Of a stretch of 36,961 bases of DNA, positions 1 through 8,378 are shown in pieces. Every line of letters begins with the position of its first letter. Position 1 is the first letter of the stretch. This DNA is from a virus: IMG/VR virus record IMGVR_UViG_3300047444_000377, positions 1 through 36,961 of that record. One strand, given 5' to 3'. Made by a program: the position numbers and the translations under genes. The notes beneath the pieces are model-generated. The model was not told the DNA's origin and ran no database searches. It worked only from the letters and a program-made list of their open reading frames with translations.

Positions 1-1059
1 GCGGGGAAAACATTCGGCTTAACTTATTTCGACGGCAGCTTCCACATCTTCGCGTCGGAAGAGTTGTCGGACATCCCCGACGGCTACACGCTTCACGTCC
101 TGAATCACCCGGCTGTGCAGCAGGAGCTCACCGGGCAGATCAAGAATTTCACGCTGGTCGCGGGCAACACAAACTCGGGCGCCGGCTATGCTGTGCCGCC
201 AGACACCTACACCTGTGGCTCGTTGACCCCGCCGACGTTTGTCGACGGCAACGGCGTTACGCGGACTGTGTGCCGCATGGTGCTCGAGAACACGGGGCTC
301 CTGCTCAAGCTGTCGCTCACCGGCGTAAACATCCCGCAGCTGACCACGTTCAACTACATCACGATTGTCGATCAGGGCGGTACCACGCACACCCTGACGG
401 CGGCCGCGGCTACGTACAACGGTACAGACGACACCAATCAGGCGAGCTCTTGGTCCTGGGTGCTCAGCGGCGCGGTTTGGCTCGCGGCGCACACGTACTC
501 ACCGCTTATCGGCATTACGGCGCCCGGCACATTCGCGCCTATCCCGCTCAAAGAGATTCACTTCTCCGCGCCGTTCATGGGCTTCCTGTACGTGGCCGCG
601 GAATTCGATGTTGACTCCGCCACGCGCGAAGCATGGGGCGACACGTATCACTACTGGATTCAGACGAGCGGCGAGTGGACCGCGGATACGGTTTACCAGA
701 TCGGGCAGATTGTGAGCCCCACGGTGGCGAACGGCTTTCAGTACATGGCGACACGTATCAGTTCGCCGAATCCGGGCTGGACCGCGAACACGCCTGAAGT
801 CATCGACAATATCGTAGAGCCTACGACACCGAATGGCTACTACTTCACCGTGATCGAAGTCGACGGCGCTAACCCGCTGACGGGCGCCACCGAGCCGACA
901 TGGCCGACATCCACCGGGGCCACCGTGGCGGAAGACACGACGGTCGGCGGGAACGACGTGGTAGCCAGTGCGGCGCCGCAGCCGGCGACCAACGTGCCGT
1001 CGGCCGGCACCGGCACCAAGTACACAAATCCATACACGGGACCGAGTAAGTCGCTATGA
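1..1059 (+). CDS. Neck/tail structural protein, 5' partial
   Basis: The reading frame is open from the first base, so the true start lies left of the window; a TTG at 64 is an internal candidate but the residues before it (GKTFGLTYFDG) look coded. The visible 352 residues contain no enzyme motif. Near the C-terminal third there is a segment of the type W-x6-Y-x-x-G-x-x-V...G-x-x-Y (around 680-740), like the short aromatic modules of chitin-binding type 3 domains. It is followed by a TEPTWPT-x-x-G-x-x-V module that recurs twice in the next gene. It overlaps the next gene by ATGA. Position upstream of a gp10-like protein suggests a component of the neck or tail hub. Family assignment is inference; the coding call itself is strong. 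Confidence 0.8.
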   Translation, partial: AGKTFGLTYFDGSFHIFASEELSDIPDGYTLHVLNHPAVQQELTGQIKNFTLVAGNTNSGAGYAVPPDTYTCGSLTPPTFVDGNGVTRTVCRMVLENTGLLLKLSLTGVNIPQLTTFNYITIVDQGGTTHTLTAAAATYNGTDDTNQASSWSWVLSGAVWLAAHTYSPLIGITAPGTFAPIPLKEIHFSAPFMGFLYVAAEFDVDSATREAWGDTYHYWIQTSGEWTADTVYQIGQIVSPTVANGFQYMATRISSPNPGWTANTPEVIDNIVEPTTPNGYYFTVIEVDGANPLTGATEPTWPTSTGATVAEDTTVGGNDVVASAAPQPATNVPSAGTGTKYTNPYTGPSKSL

Positions 1060-2984
1060 CAATCCCGCAATGGTCCCCAGCAACACTCTACAATCCGGGC
1101 GACGTAGTCGTTCCCCGGTCGCAGAATATCGTCACGCAGGAGCAGCCGCATAACAACTCCTTCGAAGATGGGCTGACGCACTGGTCGCAGACGGTCGACA
1201 GCGGCGGCAGCGGTACGGCTACAGCGGCCACGGACCGCGCGTTCGATGGCAGCACCTCGGCCAAGTTCACCGCGGGCGTCGGGCCGGAACTGCGCGACTC
1301 CGCGCTGCTCGAGCTCGTGAACGACTTCATGGCGGACGTGAAGCCGGGGCAAGTCATCAAATTCCAGTGCTACCTGCAGCGTACCAACGTCGCCTTGGGC
1401 AGCGTAGCGGGCGTAGCAGACGGCGGCGCACGTATCTATTGGTACGACTCGAGCCATCAGTTCATCAGCTACACGGCAGCCGATACATACCCTGGTGCGT
1501 ACATCGCACCGCCGCCGAACGGCACGCCTACAGGCTTCGTTGGTGGTTCGGCTCCATTCGATGCGTGGGTACTCAGCAAGGGCACGGGTACGGCTCCGGC
1601 GAATGCGGCGTATGCGGCCGCCGGCATCGCACTGCGCACCAACAACACCGGCGGCGCCGTATGGGTCGACGCCTACACTTGGAACTATACGCATCAGGGC
1701 CTGCCGACCGGCCTCGTCTTCGTTGCCACGCAGGCGGATGCGGCGACTTCCGCTGCCACCGAGCCCGCTTGGCCGCTCGAGTCGGGGCTGACCGTTACCG
1801 ACGGCGGCGTGACGTGGGAGGGTGAGTTTGCCTCGCGCATCGTGTGGCAGGCGAGCCCGATCCTCGAGTCAGGCGACACCGAACCGACGTGGCCGACTAC
1901 AATCGGCTCGCACGTTGTCGACGCACTCGGCACGGCTCACTCTATATCGTGGGTCGCGGTAGACGGCCGCGTCACAGACACCAACTGCCCGCAGTCGAAG
2001 ATCGTTGCGATCGCACAGAGCAAAGTTTACGCCGCGGACACCGACACCATTCCGTTCAGCGCGACCACAAATCCGCTCGACTGGACGACGGCAAACGATG
2101 CCGGCTACCTGCCGTTCGGCCTGCAGAGCTACGGCGCTGAGCCGTGCGCCGCGCTCGGCCTGTATCGGTCGAACCTCGTGGCGATGAATTCACTCGGCTA
2201 CCAGATGTGGCAGATCGACCCGGACCCGGCCAACATGGCGCTGCTCGACGCGCAGCCGGTCGGCAGCAAGTACCCGAAGTCGCTTTCGCCGGTGCAGAAC
2301 GACCTCGTGTTCCTGACCAACTACGGTATCCGCTCGCTGGGCATCTCCGGCCAGAGCGGCAACATTCAGGCGGGCCAGTTCGGCAAGAACCTCGACCCGC
2401 TGGTTATCGCCTCGATCGCCACTGGGCTGACCCCGCGCGGGCTGTTCTACCCCGGCACCGGCCAGTACTGGCTGTGCTTCGGCAACACGGTCTACGTGCA
2501 GACGAACAACGGCAGTCAGAGCAATTCATGGGGCATGTACGAATTCCCCAGCGACATCGACTACTGGACCGTGGCCGACGGCGTGCTGTTCCTGCGCTCC
2601 GGCGACCTCGTCTGGGAAGTCAGCGAAAATGCTCTCTTCGACGACGTGCAAGACCCCAGCAACCAGACCGTAGACTCGGTGGCATTCACCGGCACGATGC
2701 AGTGGCAGTATCTGGACTTCGGCACGCTCGGCCAGGACAAGGGCCTCGAGGGCTTCGACATCGTCTGCACCGGAACGGGCACGCTGGCGGTCGGCTGGGA
2801 CGAGACGAACTTCAGCGCGGCCACCGTGCCGTTCGCCTTTGATGGCGACACGCTGCCGGGGCTGGGCGGTCTGCCCTTCGAGCTCACGGCGCCGTCCATA
2901 CAGGTGCGGTTGACGTTCGACGCAGGGCAGGCTTGGGAGTGGGAAGCCCTAAATGCGTACATAAATACGAAGATGGCAAAGTGA
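1056..2984 (+). CDS. Putative neck/tail beta-propeller (P22 gp10-like stabilisation protein)
   Basis: This 642-residue protein starts at an ATG that overlaps the previous stop (ATGA). The N-terminus repeats the module W-x6-Y-x-x-GDVV seen in the preceding protein. Residues about 225-290 carry two EPxWP...G-x-x-V-x-D modules. The C-terminal half (about 300-642) is a beta-rich stretch with blade-like repeats: SKVYAADTDTIPFSATT, YQMWQIDPDPANM, LVFLTNYGIRSLGIS, GQYWLCFGNTVYV and FLRSGDLVWEV. This is the pattern of the packaged-DNA stabilisation/tail accessory proteins of P22 gp10 type, which plug the portal and bind the tail spike. The following ejection-protein genes agree with that role. I see the blade pattern directly; homology to gp10 is inferred and would need a profile search. 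Confidence 0.65.
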   Translation: MTIPQWSPATLYNPGDVVVPRSQNIVTQEQPHNNSFEDGLTHWSQTVDSGGSGTATAATDRAFDGSTSAKFTAGVGPELRDSALLELVNDFMADVKPGQVIKFQCYLQRTNVALGSVAGVADGGARIYWYDSSHQFISYTAADTYPGAYIAPPPNGTPTGFVGGSAPFDAWVLSKGTGTAPANAAYAAAGIALRTNNTGGAVWVDAYTWNYTHQGLPTGLVFVATQADAATSAATEPAWPLESGLTVTDGGVTWEGEFASRIVWQASPILESGDTEPTWPTTIGSHVVDALGTAHSISWVAVDGRVTDTNCPQSKIVAIAQSKVYAADTDTIPFSATTNPLDWTTANDAGYLPFGLQSYGAEPCAALGLYRSNLVAMNSLGYQMWQIDPDPANMALLDAQPVGSKYPKSLSPVQNDLVFLTNYGIRSLGISGQSGNIQAGQFGKNLDPLVIASIATGLTPRGLFYPGTGQYWLCFGNTVYVQTNNGSQSNSWGMYEFPSDIDYWTVADGVLFLRSGDLVWEVSENALFDDVQDPSNQTVDSVAFTGTMQWQYLDFGTLGQDKGLEGFDIVCTGTGTLAVGWDETNFSAATVPFAFDGDTLPGLGGLPFELTAPSIQVRLTFDAGQAWEWEALNAYINTKMAK

Positions 2985-3019
2985 TGATAGTATTGGCCGA
3001 ATGTGGCGGGGAGCGGTAA

Positions 3020-3622
3020 ATGGGTCTTTTCAGCAGTCCAAGTAACGCAGCTGCGCAAGCTGCGGCTGCGCAGGAAGCTCAGCGCGAGCAGACTATCTCG
3101 ACGAACGTCAACGCCATCAATTCGGCATTCACGGGCCGCGCCGGTGAGTACGACCAGTACCGTCAGGCGCTGCAGCATCAGTACGAGACTGAGCTCAATC
3201 GGCAGCAGGCAATAGCCGGCCGCAACCAGAAGTTCGCGCTCGCGCGCTCCGGCCTGACCGGCGGCTCGGCCGCGGTGGACGCTGGCAAGCTGCTCGGGCA
3301 GGAAGAGGCCACGGGCACAGTCAAGGCGGAGCAGGCGGTCAACAGTGGCGTCGCCGGGCTGCAGAACCAGGACGAGGCCACGCGCCAGCAGATGATTTCG
3401 CTCGCGCAGTCGGGCGGCGACATTGGCAACGCGGCGACGCAGACGGCCAACGCGCTGCGCGCCAATATCGGCAACGCCAAAAACGTCAACGCGGCCTCGG
3501 GCCTTGGCGATGTGTTCGGCGCGACGACCGAGTCGTACCAGAACGAGCAGACCGCTTCGGCGCTCCGCAACGGCTTGCTCAAGGGCCAGACATACGCGCA
3601 AGCGCAGCCGGGGTCACTGTGA
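3020..3622 (+). CDS. Putative DNA-ejection (internal virion) protein, 200 aa
   Basis: The start is ATG at 3020 with a GGGGAG ribosome site about 8 bases upstream. The protein is Ala/Gln/Asn-rich and almost entirely predicted helix (AAAQEAQREQ, NRQQAIAGRNQK, and others), with no cysteine. This composition and the location just after the neck protein are typical of small podovirus ejection proteins of the P22 gp7 type, which are carried in the head and released into the host envelope. The segment about 70-90 (ALARSGLTGGSAAVD) resembles the short Gly/Ser break common in these proteins. It ends in a GTGA overlap with the cupin-like gene. The family call rests on composition and context. Confidence 0.6.
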   Translation: MGLFSSPSNAAAQAAAAQEAQREQTISTNVNAINSAFTGRAGEYDQYRQALQHQYETELNRQQAIAGRNQKFALARSGLTGGSAAVDAGKLLGQEEATGTVKAEQAVNSGVAGLQNQDEATRQQMISLAQSGGDIGNAATQTANALRANIGNAKNVNAASGLGDVFGATTESYQNEQTASALRNGLLKGQTYAQAQPGSL

Positions 3623-4074
3623 AAGAGCTCTGCCTTCCCGGCCTGAAGTGGAATGAGAAGCTGGCGCTTCTGACGTATCGGTTCAAGCCGATCGAAGACA
3701 CGAGCACGCCGGTAACTCACATCTTTGAGCCCGGCATGTATATCCGCGAGATGTTCATACCGGAGGGCACGGTCTTTATCGGCCGGGCTCACCGCTACGG
3801 GCACAAGTGCGAACTGGTCAGCGGCTCGGTGCGGCTGATCCTCGAGAGCGGCGACGTCGAGATGGACGCCCCGCACGAGCTCGAGACGAGCCCCGGTTTT
3901 CACATGGTACTTGTGGCGCTGACCGACGTGGTCGGCCGCACGTACCACCCCAATCCGACCGAGAGTCGCGACAAGGACGCGCTCGAGGCGGACATCTTTC
4001 ACCCGATCGAGGAAATGCTTGCACTCGGCGCCGAGGTGGCGCAGCAGTGCAAACTGTTAGAGGAAGTAGCATGA
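3619..4074 (+). CDS. Cupin-like protein within the ejection-protein block
   Basis: The start is GTG at 3619 overlapping the previous stop (GTGA); the gene ends in ATGA with the next. The 151-residue product has a short beta-strand run typical of a small cupin barrel. YIREMFIPEGTVFIGRAH leads into RYGHKCELVSGSVRLI, followed by PHELETSPGFHM, matching the order G-x5-H-x3-4-H...G of cupin motif 1. A C-terminal helix (ALEADIFHPIEEMLALG) follows. Metal ligands could be the His residues of the AHRYGH segment, but the classical HxH spacing is not intact, so an enzymatic role cannot be claimed. Small cupin-like proteins do occur among phage structural genes with unknown role. Function is unknown; a virion or assembly accessory role is likely from position. 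Confidence 0.6.
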   Translation: MKELCLPGLKWNEKLALLTYRFKPIEDTSTPVTHIFEPGMYIREMFIPEGTVFIGRAHRYGHKCELVSGSVRLILESGDVEMDAPHELETSPGFHMVLVALTDVVGRTYHPNPTESRDKDALEADIFHPIEEMLALGAEVAQQCKLLEEVA

Positions 4075-4742
4075 CAGGCGCAGCAGTAGCAATCAGCGCG
4101 GGCCTCGCGACGGCAGGGTATGCCGCGAACCGCATGGCGACAAACCAGCAGCTGCGGGCGCAGGACCGCGACGCGGCCGCCGGCATTTTGAAGCAGGGCG
4201 AGCTCCAGCGGCAGGCGAACAATAATGTCCAGAAGGGCGTTATCGACACCGCCAAGAACAACACGGCGAGCATCGCGCGCAATCAGCAGTCCGAGAACGC
4301 GCAGTATGCCGCGGCGCTGGCTCGCGCCAAGCCTACGCAGGACGCAGCCTTCAACACCCAGCCGGGCGCGAGTGCGCGCTACACCGCGGGCGTGAACAAC
4401 GCCGTAGCTGGCAATACCGCCTTCGGCAGCGACCTCGCAAAGACGACCTCCATCACGGATGCCCCGGCGCTTACGCAGCAGCAGACCGAACAGCAACTTG
4501 GCGACACCGCCGGGAAACTGGGTATACTGAGCGACACGTCGAGGAATCAGGACATTTTGACGCAGAACAAGATTAAGGGCGAACAGGCGAATCCGTGGCT
4601 GCAGGCGCTGGGCGCCACGCTCAACGGTGCAGCGGCGGGCTACGGCTCGTATGCTGGCGGCAAGCCAAAAGCCCCAGCGGGCTGGGCTCAGACTCCCGGC
4701 GGCGACCTTAGTTATGCGGAGCAAGTAGGAGCGGGGTTCTAA
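4071..4742 (+). CDS. Putative ejection protein, 223 aa
   Basis: The start is ATG at 4071, overlapping the cupin-like stop (ATGA) and preceded by GAGGAAG. A longer reading from further upstream is possible but would overlap the cupin gene, so it is not preferred. Residues 1-20 form a hydrophobic Ala-rich stretch (AAVAISAGLATAGYAAN) that could insert in a membrane. The rest is Gln/Asn/Ala-rich helix, then a Gly-rich segment (GATLNGAAAGYGSYAGG). The composition matches the internal virion proteins that form the trans-envelope ejection channel of podoviruses. No catalytic motif is visible. The partner genes are the similar proteins at 3020-3622, 4744-6192 and 6192-8378. Confidence 0.6.
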   Translation: MTGAAVAISAGLATAGYAANRMATNQQLRAQDRDAAAGILKQGELQRQANNNVQKGVIDTAKNNTASIARNQQSENAQYAAALARAKPTQDAAFNTQPGASARYTAGVNNAVAGNTAFGSDLAKTTSITDAPALTQQQTEQQLGDTAGKLGILSDTSRNQDILTQNKIKGEQANPWLQALGATLNGAAAGYGSYAGGKPKAPAGWAQTPGGDLSYAEQVGAGF

Positions 4743-4743
4743 C

Positions 4744-6192
4744 ATGGCAACTCCAGGTTTGGGCGAATCGCTGGCGGGCTGGAACGCAGGCGGCCGCGGC
4801 GTTGCCGGCGGCGGCGTGCTCCCCTCAGCGTTCGCGGAGGCGCAGGGCGAATCGCTCGGCGCCAACACACAGAATGCGATCGAGCAGGCGCAGCTGCGCA
4901 AGTTTGAGCTCGAGGCCAAGCAGGCATACGAAGCCAAGCTGAAGGCTGACCCGACGACTGCCGGCCACGCTGGAGTTATCGCGGGTGCCAGCAATGCGGG
5001 CTACAACCCGAACCAGCAATTTGAAGCGGTCAACACGGCGAACGACGTGGGCTATCGTGCGGACATTGCGAATCCGGCGACAGACGAAGCGACGCGCGTT
5101 GCTCGCGCTCAGGCGCTGAGCCCGAACGGCTTGGCTAACCCGCTCACGGATGCGAACCGGGCCTTTCTCGAAGCCAGAACAAATGACGTCTCGCAGCAGA
5201 CCGATCCGAAGGTGCGGCTGCTCAACGCGCGTACTGCGCTCACCAACATGCAGGCGCAGCACCCGGAACTGTTTCATCCGCAGAGCGCGCTCAACATCCC
5301 GGCTGATCCGGCGAAGCTGCGCGCACTCGAGCAGCTTGGCGTAATTGATCCGGGCAGCGCGAGCCGTGCTTCAATTTCTGGCCCCGCAGTGGATGCAGCG
5401 TACTACGCCGCATTCCCTGAAGATGCTCCGAAGCTGCCCCCTGGCGTTGCGCCGGCCCCCGGTGCGGCTCCGCGCGCTCCGGCGCCGATCGGCGGTGCCC
5501 CGGCCCCGGTCGCCGGCCCGCAGCCCGGCGCTGCGCCTACGCCAGCTGAACGCTCCGCGGCTCTGCCGCCGCTTTCGCCGGGCGGCAATTCGCACGCCGA
5601 AATCAGGCAGTCGGATCTGCAATTCGCGTCGACCAAGCCGACAGATCCGGGTGGAAAGATCCGCGCCGGTAACGCGCTTACGGCGCACCTTGGACTGCTG
5701 CAGCAGTTGCACGATGCGCAGCAGGCGCATGATGCGCCGACGGTCCAGAAGATCGCAGCCCAACTTGGCTTTCAGGTCGGTGCTGACGATGCCACGACCG
5801 CGGCGCTCGCCTCGCATGTTGTCGGCGACGAGCTCAACTCGTTCCTCATTGCTACGGGCGGCGCTGAGCCAGAGCGCAAGCAGATGCAGGGGCACTTCAA
5901 CCAAGCCTCGCTGGGTGCTACGCAGCTTCAGAGCAATATCCAGGAAGCCCGCGACCTCATGGGTGGTCAGTTCGCCGCGCTCAAGAAGGCGTACTCCACG
6001 CCGAGCGCTCGCACTGACGCGCAAGTAGCCGGGTTCAACCGACGCTATATGCTGAGCCCCGACATACTCGACGAGTGGGAGCAGAAGCATGGCCCAGTGA
6101 CTCGTGGCGGCGCGCGCGCACCGGCGACTGCGGCTCCGGGCGCAGCTGCCCCCAAGCCGGGTGCGGCGGCTGATCCGCTGGGGATTCGATAG
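4744..6192 (+). CDS. Putative ejection/internal virion protein, 482 aa
   Basis: The start is ATG at 4744, two bases after the previous stop. The N-terminal half is helical and Ala/Gln-rich. Residues about 235-285 are a Pro/Ala linker (PPGVAPAPGAAPRAPAPIGG), and the region to about 450 is again helical, with a second Ala/Pro tail at the end (ARAPATAAPGAAAPKPG). The two disordered Pro/Ala stretches flanking a helical block are typical of large phage ejection proteins that must unfold to pass the portal channel. The stop TAG overlaps the next GTG start by one base (TAGTG). No lytic transglycosylase catalytic motif is seen. Confidence 0.55.
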   Translation: MATPGLGESLAGWNAGGRGVAGGGVLPSAFAEAQGESLGANTQNAIEQAQLRKFELEAKQAYEAKLKADPTTAGHAGVIAGASNAGYNPNQQFEAVNTANDVGYRADIANPATDEATRVARAQALSPNGLANPLTDANRAFLEARTNDVSQQTDPKVRLLNARTALTNMQAQHPELFHPQSALNIPADPAKLRALEQLGVIDPGSASRASISGPAVDAAYYAAFPEDAPKLPPGVAPAPGAAPRAPAPIGGAPAPVAGPQPGAAPTPAERSAALPPLSPGGNSHAEIRQSDLQFASTKPTDPGGKIRAGNALTAHLGLLQQLHDAQQAHDAPTVQKIAAQLGFQVGADDATTAALASHVVGDELNSFLIATGGAEPERKQMQGHFNQASLGATQLQSNIQEARDLMGGQFAALKKAYSTPSARTDAQVAGFNRRYMLSPDILDEWEQKHGPVTRGGARAPATAAPGAAAPKPGAAADPLGIR

Positions 6193-8378
6193 TGGCAGAC
6201 ATCACCATCGCTGATGTGCGGGCGAAGTACCCGCAGTATCACGACATGTCAGATGACCAACTGGCGCAGGGCTTGCACCAGAAATTCTACGCGGACATGC
6301 CTTATGAGCAGTTCTCCGCGAAGATCGGGCTCGGCCCGAAGATGACGCAGCCGAACATCAGCACCGAGGGGATGCCCCCGGCGCAGGTAAGCCGTCCGCC
6401 GCCATCCGCGCTCGAGACTATCGGCAACACGATACACGACTTGCCCGACGCGCTGGCGACCACTGTTTCGCACGGCGTATCTAGCGTGCTCGCGCCGCCG
6501 ACCGCGCTGGCGGCTCGAGGCTTGGCGACGATCAGCGGCCGCGACCCGAATGCGGACGCCGCCGCGGTGCATCACTTCTTCGATACCACCGGGACGTACC
6601 ACGCTGTCACTCCCGGCGGTCAGGTCACAGAGAACGACGCGAGCGCCGCGGGGCGCGCTATCTCAGCGCCAGTCGCGCGCGTTGCCGGCGGCATTGAGAA
6701 CGCAGCCGAGCGCGCGGTTCCCGGCGCCGCGCAGCGTATCGAGAATACCGCAGGCGCCGCCAACGACGTTATTGGCTCGCTGCCGGTAGTCGGTGGGCTG
6801 ACCCGCGCTGCCAGCATCGCAGGAGAGGCCGCACCGCAGGTAGCCCGCGGCGCCGCCGACGTGGCGCGGGAAGCCGGCTACACCGGGCTCAAGACGCGCG
6901 CCGACCTCAAGACCCCCGGCGCCCAGAACATTACCGATTCGCTTATCGCGCATGACGCCGGTGTGGTCCCTGGCTCGAAGATCAACGTAGCCTCCGTGCA
7001 GAACGGCCGTGCCATTGGCCCGGCCCGCGTGTATAACCGCATGGAGTCGTCCATGCCGGCCAAGCTGACGCACGACGACAACCTCACCGCGGACCTCAGA
7101 GCGGTGGGCGATTCGACCAGTCAGCTGCCGCGCTCCCCGGACGTGGACGCGCTGCGTGAGTCGATGCTCGATCAGCCAGAGCTCACGAGCAAGGAGCTCT
7201 TCGCCAACATCCGCGAGGCGCGCGCCCGCTCAGCCGCGGCGCTGGCTTCGGATGACCCGGACAAGGCTGCGCTCGGCCGCGCCTACGGGCAGCTGGCGAA
7301 TGCCTACGAGGATTTCGCCGGACGCAATATCCCGAAAAACTCCACCGTCACCTTGGAAGACTGGCAGGCGGCGCGTACGAAATTCGCCAAGAGCTTCCTC
7401 GCCGAAGAGGCGCTGAAGGGCGGCGAGCATTTCGACCCCGCGGTATACGGGCGCGCGGCGCAGGCCGACCCGACCCTGCTTACCGGCGGCGGCAAGGTGG
7501 TGGCCGATATACATAATGCACTCCCGGCGGGCAGCGGCGAGGCGGCCCAGCGCGGCGTGGGGGCGCTGATAGGCGGCGTAGCCGGCGCAGCGGCCGAGCA
7601 CGCGGCCGGCGGCGGCTTCGGCATGGGCGGCACGACCGGCGCGGTGATCGGCTCTCAGGCGGCCCCGGCCGTTCGCGGGGCGATCCGCGGCTACGCTACG
7701 CGCGGCAACCCGACGGCGGCCGCGGCAGCCCCGACCAATCCGGCGCTGAGCTACGTGTATGACTCGGGCCGGGCCCCGCCTGCGCCTCCGCCGGTACCCC
7801 CGCCACATCAATTCGAGCTCGAGCCCGGTGGCAGCATAGACCAGTACCGCGGCGGCCAGACGACGCTGCCGCTGCATGGTGGTAGCCCGTCGCCGTTCGC
7901 GCCCCCGCCAGGCAAAGTCGGCACGCCTCCGCTGGGCGCCGTGCTGGCGCGCAACACCGGCCGGCTGCCGGTGGCGCAGCAGCCCCCGGAAGGCCGCGGC
8001 ACGGTGCCCCCGCAGCGTGTGGTCGTGCCGCCTCACGTTGACGAGAATCCTACACCGCCGTCCGGGCCGGCCCCGCAGCCGCTGCCCGTGCCGGCCGCAG
8101 GCGTGCAGCCGCCAGAGGGCCAGCTGCCCCGCCGGCTGGGCGACTTCCTGCGTGGGGGCGGCTCCGAGCCCCTGCCGTCGACTGCCCCGCCAAGCCCGAA
8201 GGCCAAGCCCGAAGGCGGCGACGCGGCGACCGAGCGCCTGTTCGAAGAGGCTGTCGCGCGCGACGCTGAGCGGGCGCACGCGGCCAACGCCAAGAACGGC
8301 GGCAAGACCAAGCGGCAGCTTGGCGAAGAATTAGCACGGCGGAGCGCCCGGCGCGCTTCAGACGCCAATGGCGAGTAG
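6192..8378 (+). CDS. Large putative DNA-ejection protein with Pro-rich C-terminus
   Basis: The start is GTG at 6192, sharing its G with the previous TAG. The N-terminal 40 residues carry the repeat VRAKYPQYHDMSDDQLAQ then KFYADMPYEQFSAKIG, a short helical motif that I recognise at the N-termini of many podophage internal virion proteins. The middle is Ala-rich helix with Gly/Ala membrane-active stretches (around 450-490, GVGALIGGVAGAAAEHAAGG). The C-terminal third (about 520-680) is very Pro-rich (PPAPPPVPPPH, EGRGTVPPQR) and basic at the end. A role in the ejectosome is inferred from the motif, composition and position. It overlaps the tail fibre gene by 11 bases. Confidence 0.6.
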   Translation: MADITIADVRAKYPQYHDMSDDQLAQGLHQKFYADMPYEQFSAKIGLGPKMTQPNISTEGMPPAQVSRPPPSALETIGNTIHDLPDALATTVSHGVSSVLAPPTALAARGLATISGRDPNADAAAVHHFFDTTGTYHAVTPGGQVTENDASAAGRAISAPVARVAGGIENAAERAVPGAAQRIENTAGAANDVIGSLPVVGGLTRAASIAGEAAPQVARGAADVAREAGYTGLKTRADLKTPGAQNITDSLIAHDAGVVPGSKINVASVQNGRAIGPARVYNRMESSMPAKLTHDDNLTADLRAVGDSTSQLPRSPDVDALRESMLDQPELTSKELFANIREARARSAAALASDDPDKAALGRAYGQLANAYEDFAGRNIPKNSTVTLEDWQAARTKFAKSFLAEEALKGGEHFDPAVYGRAAQADPTLLTGGGKVVADIHNALPAGSGEAAQRGVGALIGGVAGAAAEHAAGGGFGMGGTTGAVIGSQAAPAVRGAIRGYATRGNPTAAAAAPTNPALSYVYDSGRAPPAPPPVPPPHQFELEPGGSIDQYRGGQTTLPLHGGSPSPFAPPPGKVGTPPLGAVLARNTGRLPVAQQPPEGRGTVPPQRVVVPPHVDENPTPPSGPAPQPLPVPAAGVQPPEGQLPRRLGDFLRGGGSEPLPSTAPPSPKAKPEGGDAATERLFEEAVARDAERAHAANAKNGGKTKRQLGEELARRSARRASDANGE

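Noticed and set aside
840-1694. 284-codon minus-strand frame opposite the neck genes
   Set aside because: Arg/Cys-rich shadow of two well supported plus-strand genes.
7230-8279. 349-codon minus-strand frame opposite the large ejection protein
   Set aside because: Arg/Gly/Ala-rich antisense shadow; no ribosome site, no motif, wrong strand for the operon.
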